Positions 44,284 through 53,921 of a DNA stretch of 64,000 bases are shown in pieces (positions within the stretch are counted from its first letter, which is position 1; each line of letters begins with the position of its first letter). The position numbers and the translations under genes were made by a program. The DNA lies in the NCBI RefSeq assembly GCF_000620505.1, contig NZ_JIBC01000004.1, positions 682,001 to 746,000 of the forward strand, given 5' to 3'. The notes under the pieces are model-generated. The model was not told the origin of the DNA. It did no database searches and worked only from the letters and a program-made list of their open reading frames with translations. Source of the stretch: Sulfitobacter sp. 20_GPM-1509m. Its GTDB lineage: Bacteria; Pseudomonadota; Alphaproteobacteria; Rhodobacterales; Rhodobacteraceae.

Positions 44284-45555
44284 ATGGTTGTTTTGATGTG
44301 CTATTTTCCGCACATAAATGTCCTGTTTTTGTGTCGTACCATGCTGCTGGCTGTCGCAATGGCAGCCTTTTCACCGATTGGCAGCGCCACAGCGGCGTCA
44401 CCCGACGGATACATGATCAGCGTCGGGGACGAGCTTGAATTTGACATTCTGGATGACAATGACCCGCCCCAGCGGTTTGTCGTCGGTCGCGAGGGGGCAG
44501 TGCAATTGCCCTTCATTGGCGGGGTGGTCGTCCACGACATGTCGGTGGGCGATGCACGACAGTTGATCCAGCGCACCTATGTCCAACGCGAAATTTTTGT
44601 CGACCCGCAGATCGAACTGTCGATCGGCAGCTTCCGCCCGATTTCGGTTCTTGGCGATGTGAAGAACCCCGGCAACTTTGACTACCAGCCACAGATGACC
44701 GCCGAACAAGCTGTCGGGATGGCCGGCGGGCCGTCTATCTCGGCAAATAACGAAGAAGCACGTGTGTTGGAGCTTCGGACGCTCGAAGGATCGCTGAACA
44801 GCCTTCAATTCGAGCTGGCGCTTCTGGCCGCGCAATATGCCCGCGCACAAGCGCAGCTGAAGCATGAGGAAAGCGCGGTCTGGGAAGGGGTCCCCCCACA
44901 GATCCGCCGCGCCATCAGCCGCGAGATTTTTGAAGAACATCGCACCGAAGAAGACCGCATTATCGCCCTTCAGGCGCAGGACGCAGCGACACGTCGAAAA
45001 CTGCTGACCGATGCCGTCGAGGAAACCAAGGTTCGGATCGGACTGCTGGAAGAGCGTCGCGAGGTGCAAAGCTCGGTGCTGGAACGCTCGCGCTCAGAAG
45101 TGGAACGCGCAACCGCATTGGCCGACCGCGGCTTGATCCCCAAAAATAGTCTGAACGCAAAAGAGCTGGAAGTGTCACAGGCGCAGACCCAGCTTTTGCA
45201 ACTGCGCGAACAGGCATCAGCCGCCAAGATCGAACAAGCCGAGTTGCGCAGCCGTCTGTCTCAATTCGACACCGAGCTGGAAAAGCAGCTTCTGACCGAA
45301 GCCCAGCGCACCCTCAGCGAGATCAACAAGGCCCTTTCGACGCGCGCCTCGCTGGAAGACCGGACACGGCTTTTGCGCCAGTGGATGAGCGCGGCTGCCG
45401 GACTGGAGACCGAGTTGCTGCTGGAATATCAGATCCGCCGGCGGCGTGGCGATAAGACCGAAAACATCGTGGTCAAACCTTTTGACGAAGTCCTGCCAGG
45501 GGATCTGCTGGTGATCGTGGTGAAGCCACCTGAAGCGTTAGGGCAACCCGGATGA
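44284..45555 (+). CDS. Polysaccharide export periplasmic protein (Wza/ExoF-like)
   Basis: 423 aa. A signal peptide (MLLAVAMAAFSPIGSATAAS) is followed by the polysaccharide export domain (GYMISVGDELEFDILDD, VGREGAVQLPFIGGV) and a SLBB-type segment (SIGSFRPISVLGDVKNPGNFDY). Residues about 160-360 are long amphipathic coiled coil rich in Gln, Glu and Arg. This is the ExoF layout of alphaproteobacteria rather than the octameric lipoprotein Wza. It overlaps the downstream kinase-like gene by 4 bases. It should link the inner-membrane chain-length protein to the export path. Start 44284 is the first in frame; starts at 44296 and 44341 are also possible. Confidence 0.88.
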   Translation: MVVLMCYFPHINVLFLCRTMLLAVAMAAFSPIGSATAASPDGYMISVGDELEFDILDDNDPPQRFVVGREGAVQLPFIGGVVVHDMSVGDARQLIQRTYVQREIFVDPQIELSIGSFRPISVLGDVKNPGNFDYQPQMTAEQAVGMAGGPSISANNEEARVLELRTLEGSLNSLQFELALLAAQYARAQAQLKHEESAVWEGVPPQIRRAISREIFEEHRTEEDRIIALQAQDAATRRKLLTDAVEETKVRIGLLEERREVQSSVLERSRSEVERATALADRGLIPKNSLNAKELEVSQAQTQLLQLREQASAAKIEQAELRSRLSQFDTELEKQLLTEAQRTLSEINKALSTRASLEDRTRLLRQWMSAAAGLETELLLEYQIRRRRGDKTENIVVKPFDEVLPGDLLVIVVKPPEALGQPG

Positions 45556-47759
45556 ACAGGATCAGCCCACCAGAGCACAATATGTCCGTTGTCAGTATGG
45601 ACCGCACCTTTATGCGTGAACACCTTCTGCCGCCTGTCGATGTCGTCTATCTCTATTCGATCCTGCGCGGCAAAGCGCGGCTCATCGTGATTGTGATGGT
45701 CCTGAGCGTTCTGGCGATGCTGTTGTTCCTGCAGTTCGTGCCGCCGCAATATACCGCCAATTCACAGCTGATGCTCGACACGCGCAAAGAGCGCATGACA
45801 CCTGTCGAGGGCGTGGTGTCCAACCTTGACCTGACCCAAGCCGTTCTGGCGGGCGAGGTCATCACGATCCGCTCCAATGTTCTTTTGGGCGAAGTCGTGG
45901 ACAATCTCGATCTGGTGAACGTCCCCGAATTTGACCCCCGTGTGCCGCGCGGCGAAGGTCTGCTTAGAAAGATCAAGCGCGGGTTGCTTGGTGGCGAGAA
46001 ACCGCATGAATATGCTGCGCGTATGCCGCTTGAGACCCTCCGCTCCTGGGTGATCAACGACGTGCGCGGGGGGCTTTCTGTCTCTCAGCTGGGCGTGTCC
46101 TATGCCATCGGTGTCAGCTTTCAAAGCACCAACCCCGTGTTGGCCGCTGAGGTCTCCAACGCAGTGGCAGAGGCCTATATCCAGAGCCAGCTGTCCGCAA
46201 AAACCGAAGCGACCTCGCGTGCAAACGCATGGCTCTCCGACCGACTGGACGAGCTGAGCGTACAGGTGGAAGCTGCTGATCAGGACGTTGTCAGCTTCAA
46301 GGCGCAGATGATCGAGATCGCGAACGGCAACACCGAAAGCATCAACCAGTTGCTGGCAGAGTTGAACACCAAGCTGGTTACCAGTTCGACGGAACGTGCA
46401 GATGCCGAAGTGCGGCTGACCCAGGTCGAGACACTGATGAAATCCGGCGGACTGAGCATGGTTGCGGATGTTGTAACCTCGCCGCTGCTGGACACGTTGC
46501 AACGCCAGTATGCAGAGATTGCTGCGTCGCAGGCGGAACTGGCCAGCACATATGGCCCGCGCCACCCTGACATGATCCGCATCGCCGCCCAGATCAGCGA
46601 CATCAACCGCAGCCTTGAGGGCGAATTGCGCCGCAGACTGGAAGCGATGCGCAGCGAAGTCATTGTAACCCGCAACCGAGAAGCTGCATTGCAGAGTCAG
46701 ATCCAGGAAATTTCAGACCGTGCGGATTCCCTTGCAAAGGCGTCGGTCCGGCTCAACCAATTGGAACGCACAGCGGACGCGACCCGGTTGGTCTACGAAA
46801 ACTTCCTGTCGCGTTTCAAGGAAACCAGCGCACAGGCAGATTTCCAGACACCCGAGGCACGTATCATCGGTCGCGCCGAAATACCCTCGGCGCCGTCTGC
46901 CCCACGCAAGTCCTTGCTTTTGTTGACTGCGCTGTTCCTGGGCATGTCAGGCACGATAGCCTATGTCTTTATCCGCAATCTGGTTTTGTCCCCCGTCCAC
47001 ACACCAGAAGAGCTGTCCTCCGTGACCGGCGTGCCCAACCTGGCAATCCTGCCTTATGTCAGGAATTACCTGTCCCGCTTCAAATGGCTGCGCGATGAAC
47101 TGAACGGAGGCGGCGTGACCACGTATATGGAACACGTTCGCGCGGTGCGCACGGCTCTGTTCGATGTCAGCCGCATGCAGAAACCAAAGGTTTTGCTGGT
47201 GACTTCATCCGTGCCCAACGAAGGCAAATCTTCGCTGTGCTGCGCACTCAGCCGCATTGCCTGCAATCCCAGACGGTCTGTGCTGGTAATTGACGCAGAC
47301 CTGCGCAGGCCGGATCTGCGCGAGGCATTGGAACTGCCAGAAGATTCACCCTGCCTGCTGGAATATCTCCAAGGTACGATCGAAGCGAATGTGTTGCCGG
47401 TCACGTCCGAACTTGCCGGAGCAGATGTCATTTCGCCCCGACACTCGACCCGCGATGCCGCCGAATTGCTGCTGTCGCCCCGGTTCGACGAACTGGTGTC
47501 CGAGATGTCCGAAATTTATGATCTGATCATCATCAACGCCCCACCCGTTCTGCATCTGGCCGATGCGCTGGTGCTGGCCCAGCATGCCGATGCCACGTTG
47601 TTCGTGGTGAAATGCGGCCACACCCGGGCGCGGATGGTGCGCAACTCGGTCCGCCGGCTGGAAGAAGGTGGCGCGGACGTTGTCGGAACTGTCTTCACGA
47701 TGGTGCGGCGTGCCGACCTCGCAGCAAGTCAGACAGATATGTACGCTTATGGATATTGA
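45552..47759 (+). CDS. Chain-length determinant / tyrosine autokinase (Wzc/ExoP-like)
   Basis: 735 aa. Two membrane segments, IVIVMVLSVLAMLLFLQFV near residue 45 and LLLLTALFLGMSGTIAYVFI near 460, enclose a Wzz-type periplasmic domain with coiled coils. The cytoplasmic domain is a BY-kinase with Walker A SSVPNEGKSSL, A' motif VLVIDADLRRPDLR and Walker B-like YDLIIINAPP. The C-terminal tail has only a short tyrosine cluster (MYAYGY). It would set polymer length and drive export with the ExoF-like protein, with phosphorylation of the tail as control. The ATGA overlap with the upstream gene shows coupling. Confidence 0.92.
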   Translation: MNRISPPEHNMSVVSMDRTFMREHLLPPVDVVYLYSILRGKARLIVIVMVLSVLAMLLFLQFVPPQYTANSQLMLDTRKERMTPVEGVVSNLDLTQAVLAGEVITIRSNVLLGEVVDNLDLVNVPEFDPRVPRGEGLLRKIKRGLLGGEKPHEYAARMPLETLRSWVINDVRGGLSVSQLGVSYAIGVSFQSTNPVLAAEVSNAVAEAYIQSQLSAKTEATSRANAWLSDRLDELSVQVEAADQDVVSFKAQMIEIANGNTESINQLLAELNTKLVTSSTERADAEVRLTQVETLMKSGGLSMVADVVTSPLLDTLQRQYAEIAASQAELASTYGPRHPDMIRIAAQISDINRSLEGELRRRLEAMRSEVIVTRNREAALQSQIQEISDRADSLAKASVRLNQLERTADATRLVYENFLSRFKETSAQADFQTPEARIIGRAEIPSAPSAPRKSLLLLTALFLGMSGTIAYVFIRNLVLSPVHTPEELSSVTGVPNLAILPYVRNYLSRFKWLRDELNGGGVTTYMEHVRAVRTALFDVSRMQKPKVLLVTSSVPNEGKSSLCCALSRIACNPRRSVLVIDADLRRPDLREALELPEDSPCLLEYLQGTIEANVLPVTSELAGADVISPRHSTRDAAELLLSPRFDELVSEMSEIYDLIIINAPPVLHLADALVLAQHADATLFVVKCGHTRARMVRNSVRRLEEGGADVVGTVFTMVRRADLAASQTDMYAYGY

Positions 47760-47771
47760 AGGTTTGACCCA

Positions 47772-48866
47772 ATGAAGGTGGCTATCATTCATCACTGGCT
47801 GGTGGGTATGCGCGGCGGTGAAAGGGTGGTGGAGGAATTCGTCAGGCTGTATCCGGACGCTGATATCTTCACGCATGTCGCTGACCGTTCGACGTTGTCG
47901 CCGTTGCTGGCAGGACAGCGCATTTTTGAAACCTCCGTGGCACGGCTGCCGGGGGCGCGTAAGCACTATCAAAAGTATCTCGCCTTCATGCCGCGCGCGT
48001 TGGAAGAACTGGATCTAAGCGCATACGATCTGGTGATCTCGTCCGAAAGCGGCCCGTCCAAAGGTGTCATCGTGCCACCTCACGCCCGGCACATCTGCTA
48101 TATCAACTCGCCGATGCGCTACATCTGGGATCACTACCCGTCTTATACCAGCAGGTTGAACTGGCTGGAGCGCGCCTACTTCTCCCGGCTCGCGCACCGC
48201 ATGCGTATCTGGGACGTGACCTCTGCTGCGCGGGTCGACCACTTCGTCGCCAACTCCAATTTTATCGCGCGTCGAGTTGATGCGTATTACAACCGCGATG
48301 CGACGGTCGTTAATCCCCCCGTCGATCTTGGCGCCTATAAATTACCCGACGTGGCCTCCAAACGCGAACACTACATCTTTGTCTCGCAACTGGTGCCCTA
48401 CAAGCGCGCTGATCTTGTCATCGAGGCATTTCGCGGGCTGGACCGGCCACTTCTGGTGGTCGGAGACGGCAGCCAGCGGGAAGAGTTCAAGAAGAATTTG
48501 CCGCCCAACGTCACCCTGTTGGGCCGGGTGTCAAACGAAGACCTGCCGGGCCTGTATCAGAACGCCCGCGCACTGCTTTTCCCTGCGGAAGAAGATTTCG
48601 GCATTGTCCCGGTCGAGGCAATGGCCTGCGGAACACCGGTGCTTGCCTATGGCCGCGGCGGCGCGCGGGACAGTGTGGTCGAGGGCACGACAGGCCTGTT
48701 CTTTGACCGTCAGGATGTGGCTTCGCTACGCGATGCGATTACGCGTTTCGAAGCCATGGAAGACAGCTTTGATGCGGCGGCCATTCACGCCCATGCCACC
48801 CGTTTCGGAGCCGAACGGTTCCGCCGCGAGTTTTCGGCAGTGGTCGAAAAGGTGCTCGCGGATTAG
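47772..48866 (+). CDS. Glycosyltransferase family 4
   Basis: 364 aa GT-B enzyme. N-terminal acceptor domain AIIHHWLVGMRGGERVVEEF and C-terminal nucleotide-sugar domain with FVSQLVPYKRADLVIEAF, VVGDGSQREE and the E-x7-E motif in FPAEEDFGIVPVEAMACGTPVLAYGRGG. This is a retaining glycosyltransferase that likely adds mannose- or glucose-type residues to the repeating unit. It is 12 bases after the kinase gene and part of that operon. Its end overlaps the convergent hydrolase gene by 4 bases. Confidence 0.9.
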   Translation: MKVAIIHHWLVGMRGGERVVEEFVRLYPDADIFTHVADRSTLSPLLAGQRIFETSVARLPGARKHYQKYLAFMPRALEELDLSAYDLVISSESGPSKGVIVPPHARHICYINSPMRYIWDHYPSYTSRLNWLERAYFSRLAHRMRIWDVTSAARVDHFVANSNFIARRVDAYYNRDATVVNPPVDLGAYKLPDVASKREHYIFVSQLVPYKRADLVIEAFRGLDRPLLVVGDGSQREEFKKNLPPNVTLLGRVSNEDLPGLYQNARALLFPAEEDFGIVPVEAMACGTPVLAYGRGGARDSVVEGTTGLFFDRQDVASLRDAITRFEAMEDSFDAAAIHAHATRFGAERFRREFSAVVEKVLAD

Positions 48867-50647
48867 TCGCTCAGGACATGAACCGTCACAGACGACTGTC
48901 CCGCCACACCGGACGACAATGTAACATGGGCCACCTGCCCCTCTGTCTCGTCGTAATTGCGCCCGCCGGTGTTCAGGTTCCGCTCGAGCCTCGGAAAGCT
49001 GCTGCCAGCGATACCCAGCCGCAGTCGGTGGCCGGATGCAAGCAAATAGGCTATGTCGCGCAGTTCGATCCGCACCTGATAGCTTTGCCCCGGGGTCAAA
49101 AGCGCGGGCTGCTCGATCCCATTGCGGTATCGCAACCGCAAGGCGCCTTCCTGCAACAGCAGTGACCGCCCCTCAGTGTCCACATCCGTCACCCGCAACA
49201 CCAGATCGGTGTCGAGCACATCCGCCGACACCGTCAGATCGGCCCAGATCGGGCCGGCCAACAGCATCGGTGCGCTCAACGGCGCGGAGGTGAATACCAA
49301 CACATCGGCACGGTCTTCGATGGTGTTCTGAAACACCGGACCACTCAATTCGTTCGGGTCGCCGGTACAGCACAGCGCGCCACCGATAGAAGGCACCGGA
49401 TCGAAAGGGTCGGATATAAGAGACCATCGCGCGGGCGCAGCGGTTGGCGGGATTTGTGACAGGGACTTTCCTTCGACCAGATAAAACTGCACCTGTTTCG
49501 CAGTTGCGGGCGGCCATGCATCAGCGGTGCGCCACCGGTCCTCGACCAATGCGTAATAGGAAAGCCGCGGCAGGTCCTGAACCGGCCCGTCAGCCAGATG
49601 CTGATCGAGAAACCCTATGATTGTTTCGACGAACCCCAAACGGGTTTGCGGCGAAACGGGCAAGTCTCCAACGACCGTGTCCTGGTCGCTGCCCAGATAC
49701 CCGCAATGTGTCCCCGAGGTCGCAATCATATGCGTTTCGATCCCACGATCCGCGACCGCTTTCGCCAACAGAAAGGTCGAACGGATTCCAGGATCGTGCC
49801 AGCTGTCGATAAACAACGCAGGCGTGGCAAACGGTTCCTGGCCGGTCACATATCCCGCCTTGCGCCAATAGTCTGCGTCGCCAAAGTTTCTGAGGAAGTC
49901 CTCGTAATCAGTTGGGTCAGAACGCATCTGGGCCACCACATCGATCAACGGCAGATGGGGCAGCGCGCTTGCGGGTTCAACCGGATGATGGCCGGAGAAC
50001 GCGGCGGTCTTGCCGCCAGCCCCGCCAAACCACCCAGCACTGGCGGCAAGGCCAAAGACCCCGCCCTCGAACGCGCCGAAGTATCCATAACTGCCCCCAA
50101 GACTGCCGATTGCACCACCCGAAGCAATCGGCACCATTGCCCGATGCGCCGGATGACCTTGCGCCGCCAGCATCAGCTGCGATTCACCCAGAGCAGAGCA
50201 GCCCAACGTGCCAACCCGACCGTTCGACCATGGCTGCGCCACGATCCAATCCAGCGTCGCCGCTCCGTCGGGTCCAGCGTTCGGATAGGGCGCAAACACG
50301 CCTTCGGATCCATGCCGCCCGCGCATATCCTGAACCACCACCGCGAAACCACGCGGCACCAGCTTATCAACCCAAAAGCGCACCTCGCCATAGTCACGCT
50401 TGCCATAAGGCAAACGCATCAGAACCGTAGGCAGCGGCGCATCAGCGCCGGGCAGATACACATCCGTCGCCAGCCGTACGCCATCGGCCATCGCGATCAT
50501 CAGGTTGGTTTGGTCAGGCGTGCCCGCCTGTACCTGCCAAGCAGCAAAATTCTTGACGCGGCTTCCCAGCCCGCGCCACGGCGTGATCAACACACCAAGG
50601 ACAAGCACCGTCAGCACCACGACCTGTGCAACCCGGCGAGGCCTCAT
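48863..50647 (-). CDS. CocE/NonD family hydrolase with N-terminal membrane anchor
   Basis: 594 aa. One N-terminal hydrophobic segment (AQVVVLTVLVLGVLITPW) suggests a membrane-anchored periplasmic enzyme. The S15/CocE alpha/beta hydrolase core has ATDVYLPGADAPLPTVLMRLPYGKRD, VVVQDMRGRHGSEG, nucleophile region LGCSALGESQ, Asp in FIDSWHDPG and His in TSGTHCGYL. A C-terminal jelly-roll follows (ADLTVSADVLDTDLVLRVTDV). Relatives hydrolyse esters, amides or beta-lactam esters and act as X-Pro peptidases. Its presence between glycosyltransferase and PPTase genes suggests it processes the peptide or acyl groups of the locus product. The nucleophile motif deviates from the common GxSYxG. Confidence 0.82.
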   Translation of the reverse strand: MRPRRVAQVVVLTVLVLGVLITPWRGLGSRVKNFAAWQVQAGTPDQTNLMIAMADGVRLATDVYLPGADAPLPTVLMRLPYGKRDYGEVRFWVDKLVPRGFAVVVQDMRGRHGSEGVFAPYPNAGPDGAATLDWIVAQPWSNGRVGTLGCSALGESQLMLAAQGHPAHRAMVPIASGGAIGSLGGSYGYFGAFEGGVFGLAASAGWFGGAGGKTAAFSGHHPVEPASALPHLPLIDVVAQMRSDPTDYEDFLRNFGDADYWRKAGYVTGQEPFATPALFIDSWHDPGIRSTFLLAKAVADRGIETHMIATSGTHCGYLGSDQDTVVGDLPVSPQTRLGFVETIIGFLDQHLADGPVQDLPRLSYYALVEDRWRTADAWPPATAKQVQFYLVEGKSLSQIPPTAAPARWSLISDPFDPVPSIGGALCCTGDPNELSGPVFQNTIEDRADVLVFTSAPLSAPMLLAGPIWADLTVSADVLDTDLVLRVTDVDTEGRSLLLQEGALRLRYRNGIEQPALLTPGQSYQVRIELRDIAYLLASGHRLRLGIAGSSFPRLERNLNTGGRNYDETEGQVAHVTLSSGVAGQSSVTVHVLSD

Positions 50648-50712
50648 GACACACCTTTACCGGTTGGACCGCGACAGCTACGCTGGCTTGATCTGGGCGA
50701 AAGGGTCCCCAC

Positions 50713-51372
50713 ATGAAGGTCGATCTGTGGCTTTGGTCGCTCGAGGCAGACACGCAAGCAGACCGCGCGCTGTTGTCGCCCGATGAACGCGCGCGCGCAG
50801 ACCGCTTTGTCAAAGCCCGCGATGCAGCCCTTTATATCGCCGGGCGCAGCCGCCTGCGCCGGATTTTGGCAGCCGAAACCGGACGCGCGCCTGCCGACCT
50901 GACGTTCGTCTATGGCCCCCAAGGCAAGCCCTCTTTGCAAAACGGCCCTGCGTTCAACCTGAGCCACGCGGGCGGAATGGCCGCGCTTGCGGTCTGCGAA
51001 ACCGGCGTTCCGGGCATCGACATCGAGAAAATACGCCCTGTCGAAAAAGAGGTGGCCACGCGGTTTTTCTCTGCCAGCGAGAATACCGCGCTTGCGTCCC
51101 TCGCACCTGACGAATGGCTGAACGGTTTCTACCGCTGCTGGACGCGCAAGGAAGCGGTGATCAAAGCGGTTGGTCAGGGCCTGTCGATGCCTTTGGACAG
51201 TTTCGACGTCACACTGGCACCCGACGTCCCCGCCGCGTTGACCCGGATAGCAGGCGGTATGGCAAAAGACTGGCATCTGACAGCCCTTGATGCGGGGCCG
51301 GGTTTCATGGCGGCATTGGCGATGCAGAACTACGGCACGCCGGTGCAAGTGCGGTGGCGCACCATAGGCTAA
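50713..51372 (+). CDS. 4'-phosphopantetheinyl transferase (Sfp type)
   Basis: 219 aa, the size of Sfp/Gsp enzymes. Motifs are GKPSLQNGPAFNLSHAGG (P1/P2 with His85), GIDIEKIRPV (Asp103 and Glu105 bind magnesium) and FYRCWTRKEAVIKAVG (Glu147, Lys151). It transfers phosphopantetheine from CoA to carrier serines. Five carrier sites are encoded in the locus: three in the NRPS-PKS, one in C-T-TE and the discrete ACP. AAAGG precedes ATG 50713. It is divergent from the CocE-like gene by 65 bases and ends 7 bases before a convergent methyltransferase gene. Confidence 0.94.
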   Translation: MKVDLWLWSLEADTQADRALLSPDERARADRFVKARDAALYIAGRSRLRRILAAETGRAPADLTFVYGPQGKPSLQNGPAFNLSHAGGMAALAVCETGVPGIDIEKIRPVEKEVATRFFSASENTALASLAPDEWLNGFYRCWTRKEAVIKAVGQGLSMPLDSFDVTLAPDVPAALTRIAGGMAKDWHLTALDAGPGFMAALAMQNYGTPVQVRWRTIG

Positions 51373-51379
51373 AGAACAT

Positions 51380-52186
51380 TCAGCCGACCTGTTCAAGAAA
51401 ATACCCCATACTCGTGCTGGCCCCGAGGCCGGGATGCGTTCCGATCCGGCGTGACAACGACGGGATCACCCAGCTGTCGCGGATCGTGTACCCCATGTCG
51501 GTCAGTTCCCTCTCGAAGGCCGCTCGGTTGCGGATCTGATATGGCAGACGCGCGGGTCCGATCTTTTCCAGCGTGACCACGGTGGCACCTTCGCGCGTTG
51601 CCACCTTGTTCAACAGGATGTGGCGCGGCGGGCCGGGCAACTCTGCCACCATCTCTGCCAGTGGGCGGTCGAGATATTGCAGCAAACCTGATGCCAGCAG
51701 GACATCTGCCCCCCCCCCGTCTGACAGTGTGTCGATAAAGTTCACCTCGGCAGGCACCGCGCCGCGCTGCTGTGCCGCGCGGGATGCGCGGATGACAGCG
51801 GGCAAATCCTGCACGCTCCACCGCATCTCGGCCAAGGGCAGCAGATCGCGAAAAGCGATATATTTGGTACCAAAATGCCCGCCCGCGTCGACCACATGCA
51901 GACCCGGTTGCATCAATTTACCCAGCCAGAAAACAACCGGGTAATCCCAGATGTGCAATTGCGACATCAGTTCGAAATTCAGCGGCGCAACCTGATCGTC
52001 GTCGTAGGAATTCGGCGTATCGCGCGGGGCCTGCGCTTTTGCGGTCGCATAATCAGGATAGGCTCCGACAAAGGCGGGTGGCCTGATGCCCAGGGCCATA
52101 AATCGTCCCCAACCTGTCGCCAGAGGGATACCAATTGACTTCTCGACTGCCGCTCGCGACGCCTTGGCCACTTGTCTGATACCCAT
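51380..52186 (-). CDS. Methyltransferase, TIGR04325-like family
   Basis: 268 aa. A central segment VVDAGGHFGTKYIAFRDLLP is a Rossmann SAM-binding motif; ADVLLASGLLQYLDRPLAEMV and HILLNKVATREGATVVTLEKIGPARLPYQIRN follow, both typical of TIGR04325 methyltransferases in polysaccharide loci. The N-terminal GWGRFMALGIRPPAFVGAYPDYATAKAQ is also characteristic. It may methylate a sugar or the NRPS product. The target is unknown. Confidence 0.75.
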   Translation of the reverse strand: MGIRQVAKASRAAVEKSIGIPLATGWGRFMALGIRPPAFVGAYPDYATAKAQAPRDTPNSYDDDQVAPLNFELMSQLHIWDYPVVFWLGKLMQPGLHVVDAGGHFGTKYIAFRDLLPLAEMRWSVQDLPAVIRASRAAQQRGAVPAEVNFIDTLSDGGGADVLLASGLLQYLDRPLAEMVAELPGPPRHILLNKVATREGATVVTLEKIGPARLPYQIRNRAAFERELTDMGYTIRDSWVIPSLSRRIGTHPGLGASTSMGYFLEQVG

Positions 52187-52334
52187 ACATGCCGCCCCAA
52201 TCTTGCCTTAGAATACGTTGCAGTATCAAACAGGCGGCGCGCCAGACAAAGCATAATCCACCACGCTCGCGCTAATATGTTGGCCTTTTTTATAATTGCG
52301 ATAGAATAGGCGGGACATATTTGGGATATTACCC

Positions 52335-53735
52335 ATGGCAATTTATCCGGCAGCGGCAATATTTTTGCTGATCTGGCTGCTGCTGACCCTTCGCAACGCT
52401 GACAATGGGCTGTTAATGGCAATTGCCGTTATCCCCTTTGGCATGTTCGCCGCAATTGTTGCGGGCGGTCTTTCGATGATCCTGGCGCATTTTCTGGTCG
52501 TGCTGACAATCGGTGCGCTTTTGACCCGCGCCCTCAGCACCCGGCACGCCCACGCTTCGACAAGGCTGCCACCTTCGGCAATCTATCTTTCAATCTTTGC
52601 AATCTACTCCCTGTTTTCCGGCCTGATTCTGGTTCGCCTTTTTCAGGGGCAATTTCTGGTGTTCCCGCTCAGCGTGACATTCCATGGCACTCTTGTAAGC
52701 ACCTTTTATCCTTCAACGATGATCCCGCTGGCGCCGAACAGCTCGAATATATCGCAGACATTTTTCATCGTGCTGTCGACCATGTTCTTTATTGCCCTGG
52801 TTCTGGTCATACGACGGCGCGGGCTTGAATTTGTCACGAAGGGGCTGGCGTGGGCGGCGGGGTTGAACGCCCTTCTAGGCCTCATGGATTTGCTGCAGCT
52901 CGACCCGATCCTGAGCTTCGTGCGCACCGCGGACTATGCGCTGAACAACGAGCATATGTTGGGAGGTCTCTCGCGGGTCATCGGCGGCTACTCCGAAGCA
53001 GCGGCCTTTGGCTCGGTGTCTGCCGCCCTTTTTGCTTATTTTGCAATGACCTATCTGATCACGAACAAGAGCCGCGAGGGGTTGCTGGCACTCGCCAACC
53101 TGTGCTGTGCCCTGCTGGCTGTATCAAGCACAGCCATCCTGGCGATTGCTTTTGCGTTTATGCTGATCCTGATGCACGCGCACATTTACCTCAGACCAGG
53201 TATTTCACGCCGTTTCGCACACCACGTGGTGATCGCACTGTCAGGCCTGATCATCGTGATCTGCCTTGTACTTATGCTGACCCCGGCCGAGACATTTATC
53301 GCGCGCATGCTCGATTCACTATTATTCTCAAAGGGCAACTCCATGTCGGGGTTGGAGCGTTCGGCGTGGGCGAAAAGCGGTCTGGATGCGTTCATTCAGA
53401 CCTACGGTCTGGGCGCCGGTGCGGGATCACTGCGTTCGAACGGCTTTGCGATGGTGCTGTTGGGCAATGTCGGCTTGCCGGGAACGATCGCCTTTGTGAT
53501 GTACCTGTGGCACGGCATCGGAAAGCCTATTTCGGCTTGCACGCCTACGCAGGCATCCAGCTTTTACGCTGGTCGCGTGTCAGCGTTGACGCTGCTTGGA
53601 TCGATGATGGTATCGGCAACCGGACCTGACCCGACCCTGCTGTTGATGGCCACTGTTTGCGTCAGCGTCATCGCCCGGGAACAGGCCAAGACAGGGCCCT
53701 ATGTGTCACCGGCGATCAGTATGCGGGCGGCATAA
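52335..53735 (+). CDS. O-antigen ligase / Wzy polymerase-like membrane protein
   Basis: 466 aa with about 11-12 predicted membrane segments. Similarity to known Wzy or WaaL is limited, as usual for this group, but the pattern fits: a long periplasmic loop before LERSAWAKSGLDAFIQTYGLGAGAGSLRSNGF, the conserved G-x-G-x-G region of O-antigen ligase proteins, and the neighbourhood (initiating transferase 186 bases downstream). The likely role is polymerising flipped repeating units. ATG 52335 begins MAIYPAAAIF. Confidence 0.75.
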   Translation: MAIYPAAAIFLLIWLLLTLRNADNGLLMAIAVIPFGMFAAIVAGGLSMILAHFLVVLTIGALLTRALSTRHAHASTRLPPSAIYLSIFAIYSLFSGLILVRLFQGQFLVFPLSVTFHGTLVSTFYPSTMIPLAPNSSNISQTFFIVLSTMFFIALVLVIRRRGLEFVTKGLAWAAGLNALLGLMDLLQLDPILSFVRTADYALNNEHMLGGLSRVIGGYSEAAAFGSVSAALFAYFAMTYLITNKSREGLLALANLCCALLAVSSTAILAIAFAFMLILMHAHIYLRPGISRRFAHHVVIALSGLIIVICLVLMLTPAETFIARMLDSLLFSKGNSMSGLERSAWAKSGLDAFIQTYGLGAGAGSLRSNGFAMVLLGNVGLPGTIAFVMYLWHGIGKPISACTPTQASSFYAGRVSALTLLGSMMVSATGPDPTLLLMATVCVSVIAREQAKTGPYVSPAISMRAA

Positions 53736-53921
53736 CGGCCTGATTGTTTCCATGGAATCAACAAAGAAGCACACAGAGGGCAGAATCTTCCCTCTCAGGT
53801 AGTAGTTTAACATTTGGTAAATTATTTGCCACATTTCTGACAAATTCGCCTATACTTTTTTGATAGCACGATTCGTAATTTTTTTAATAACTCTCGTTTT
53901 TTTCTAAAAAGAGCTTGTGCA

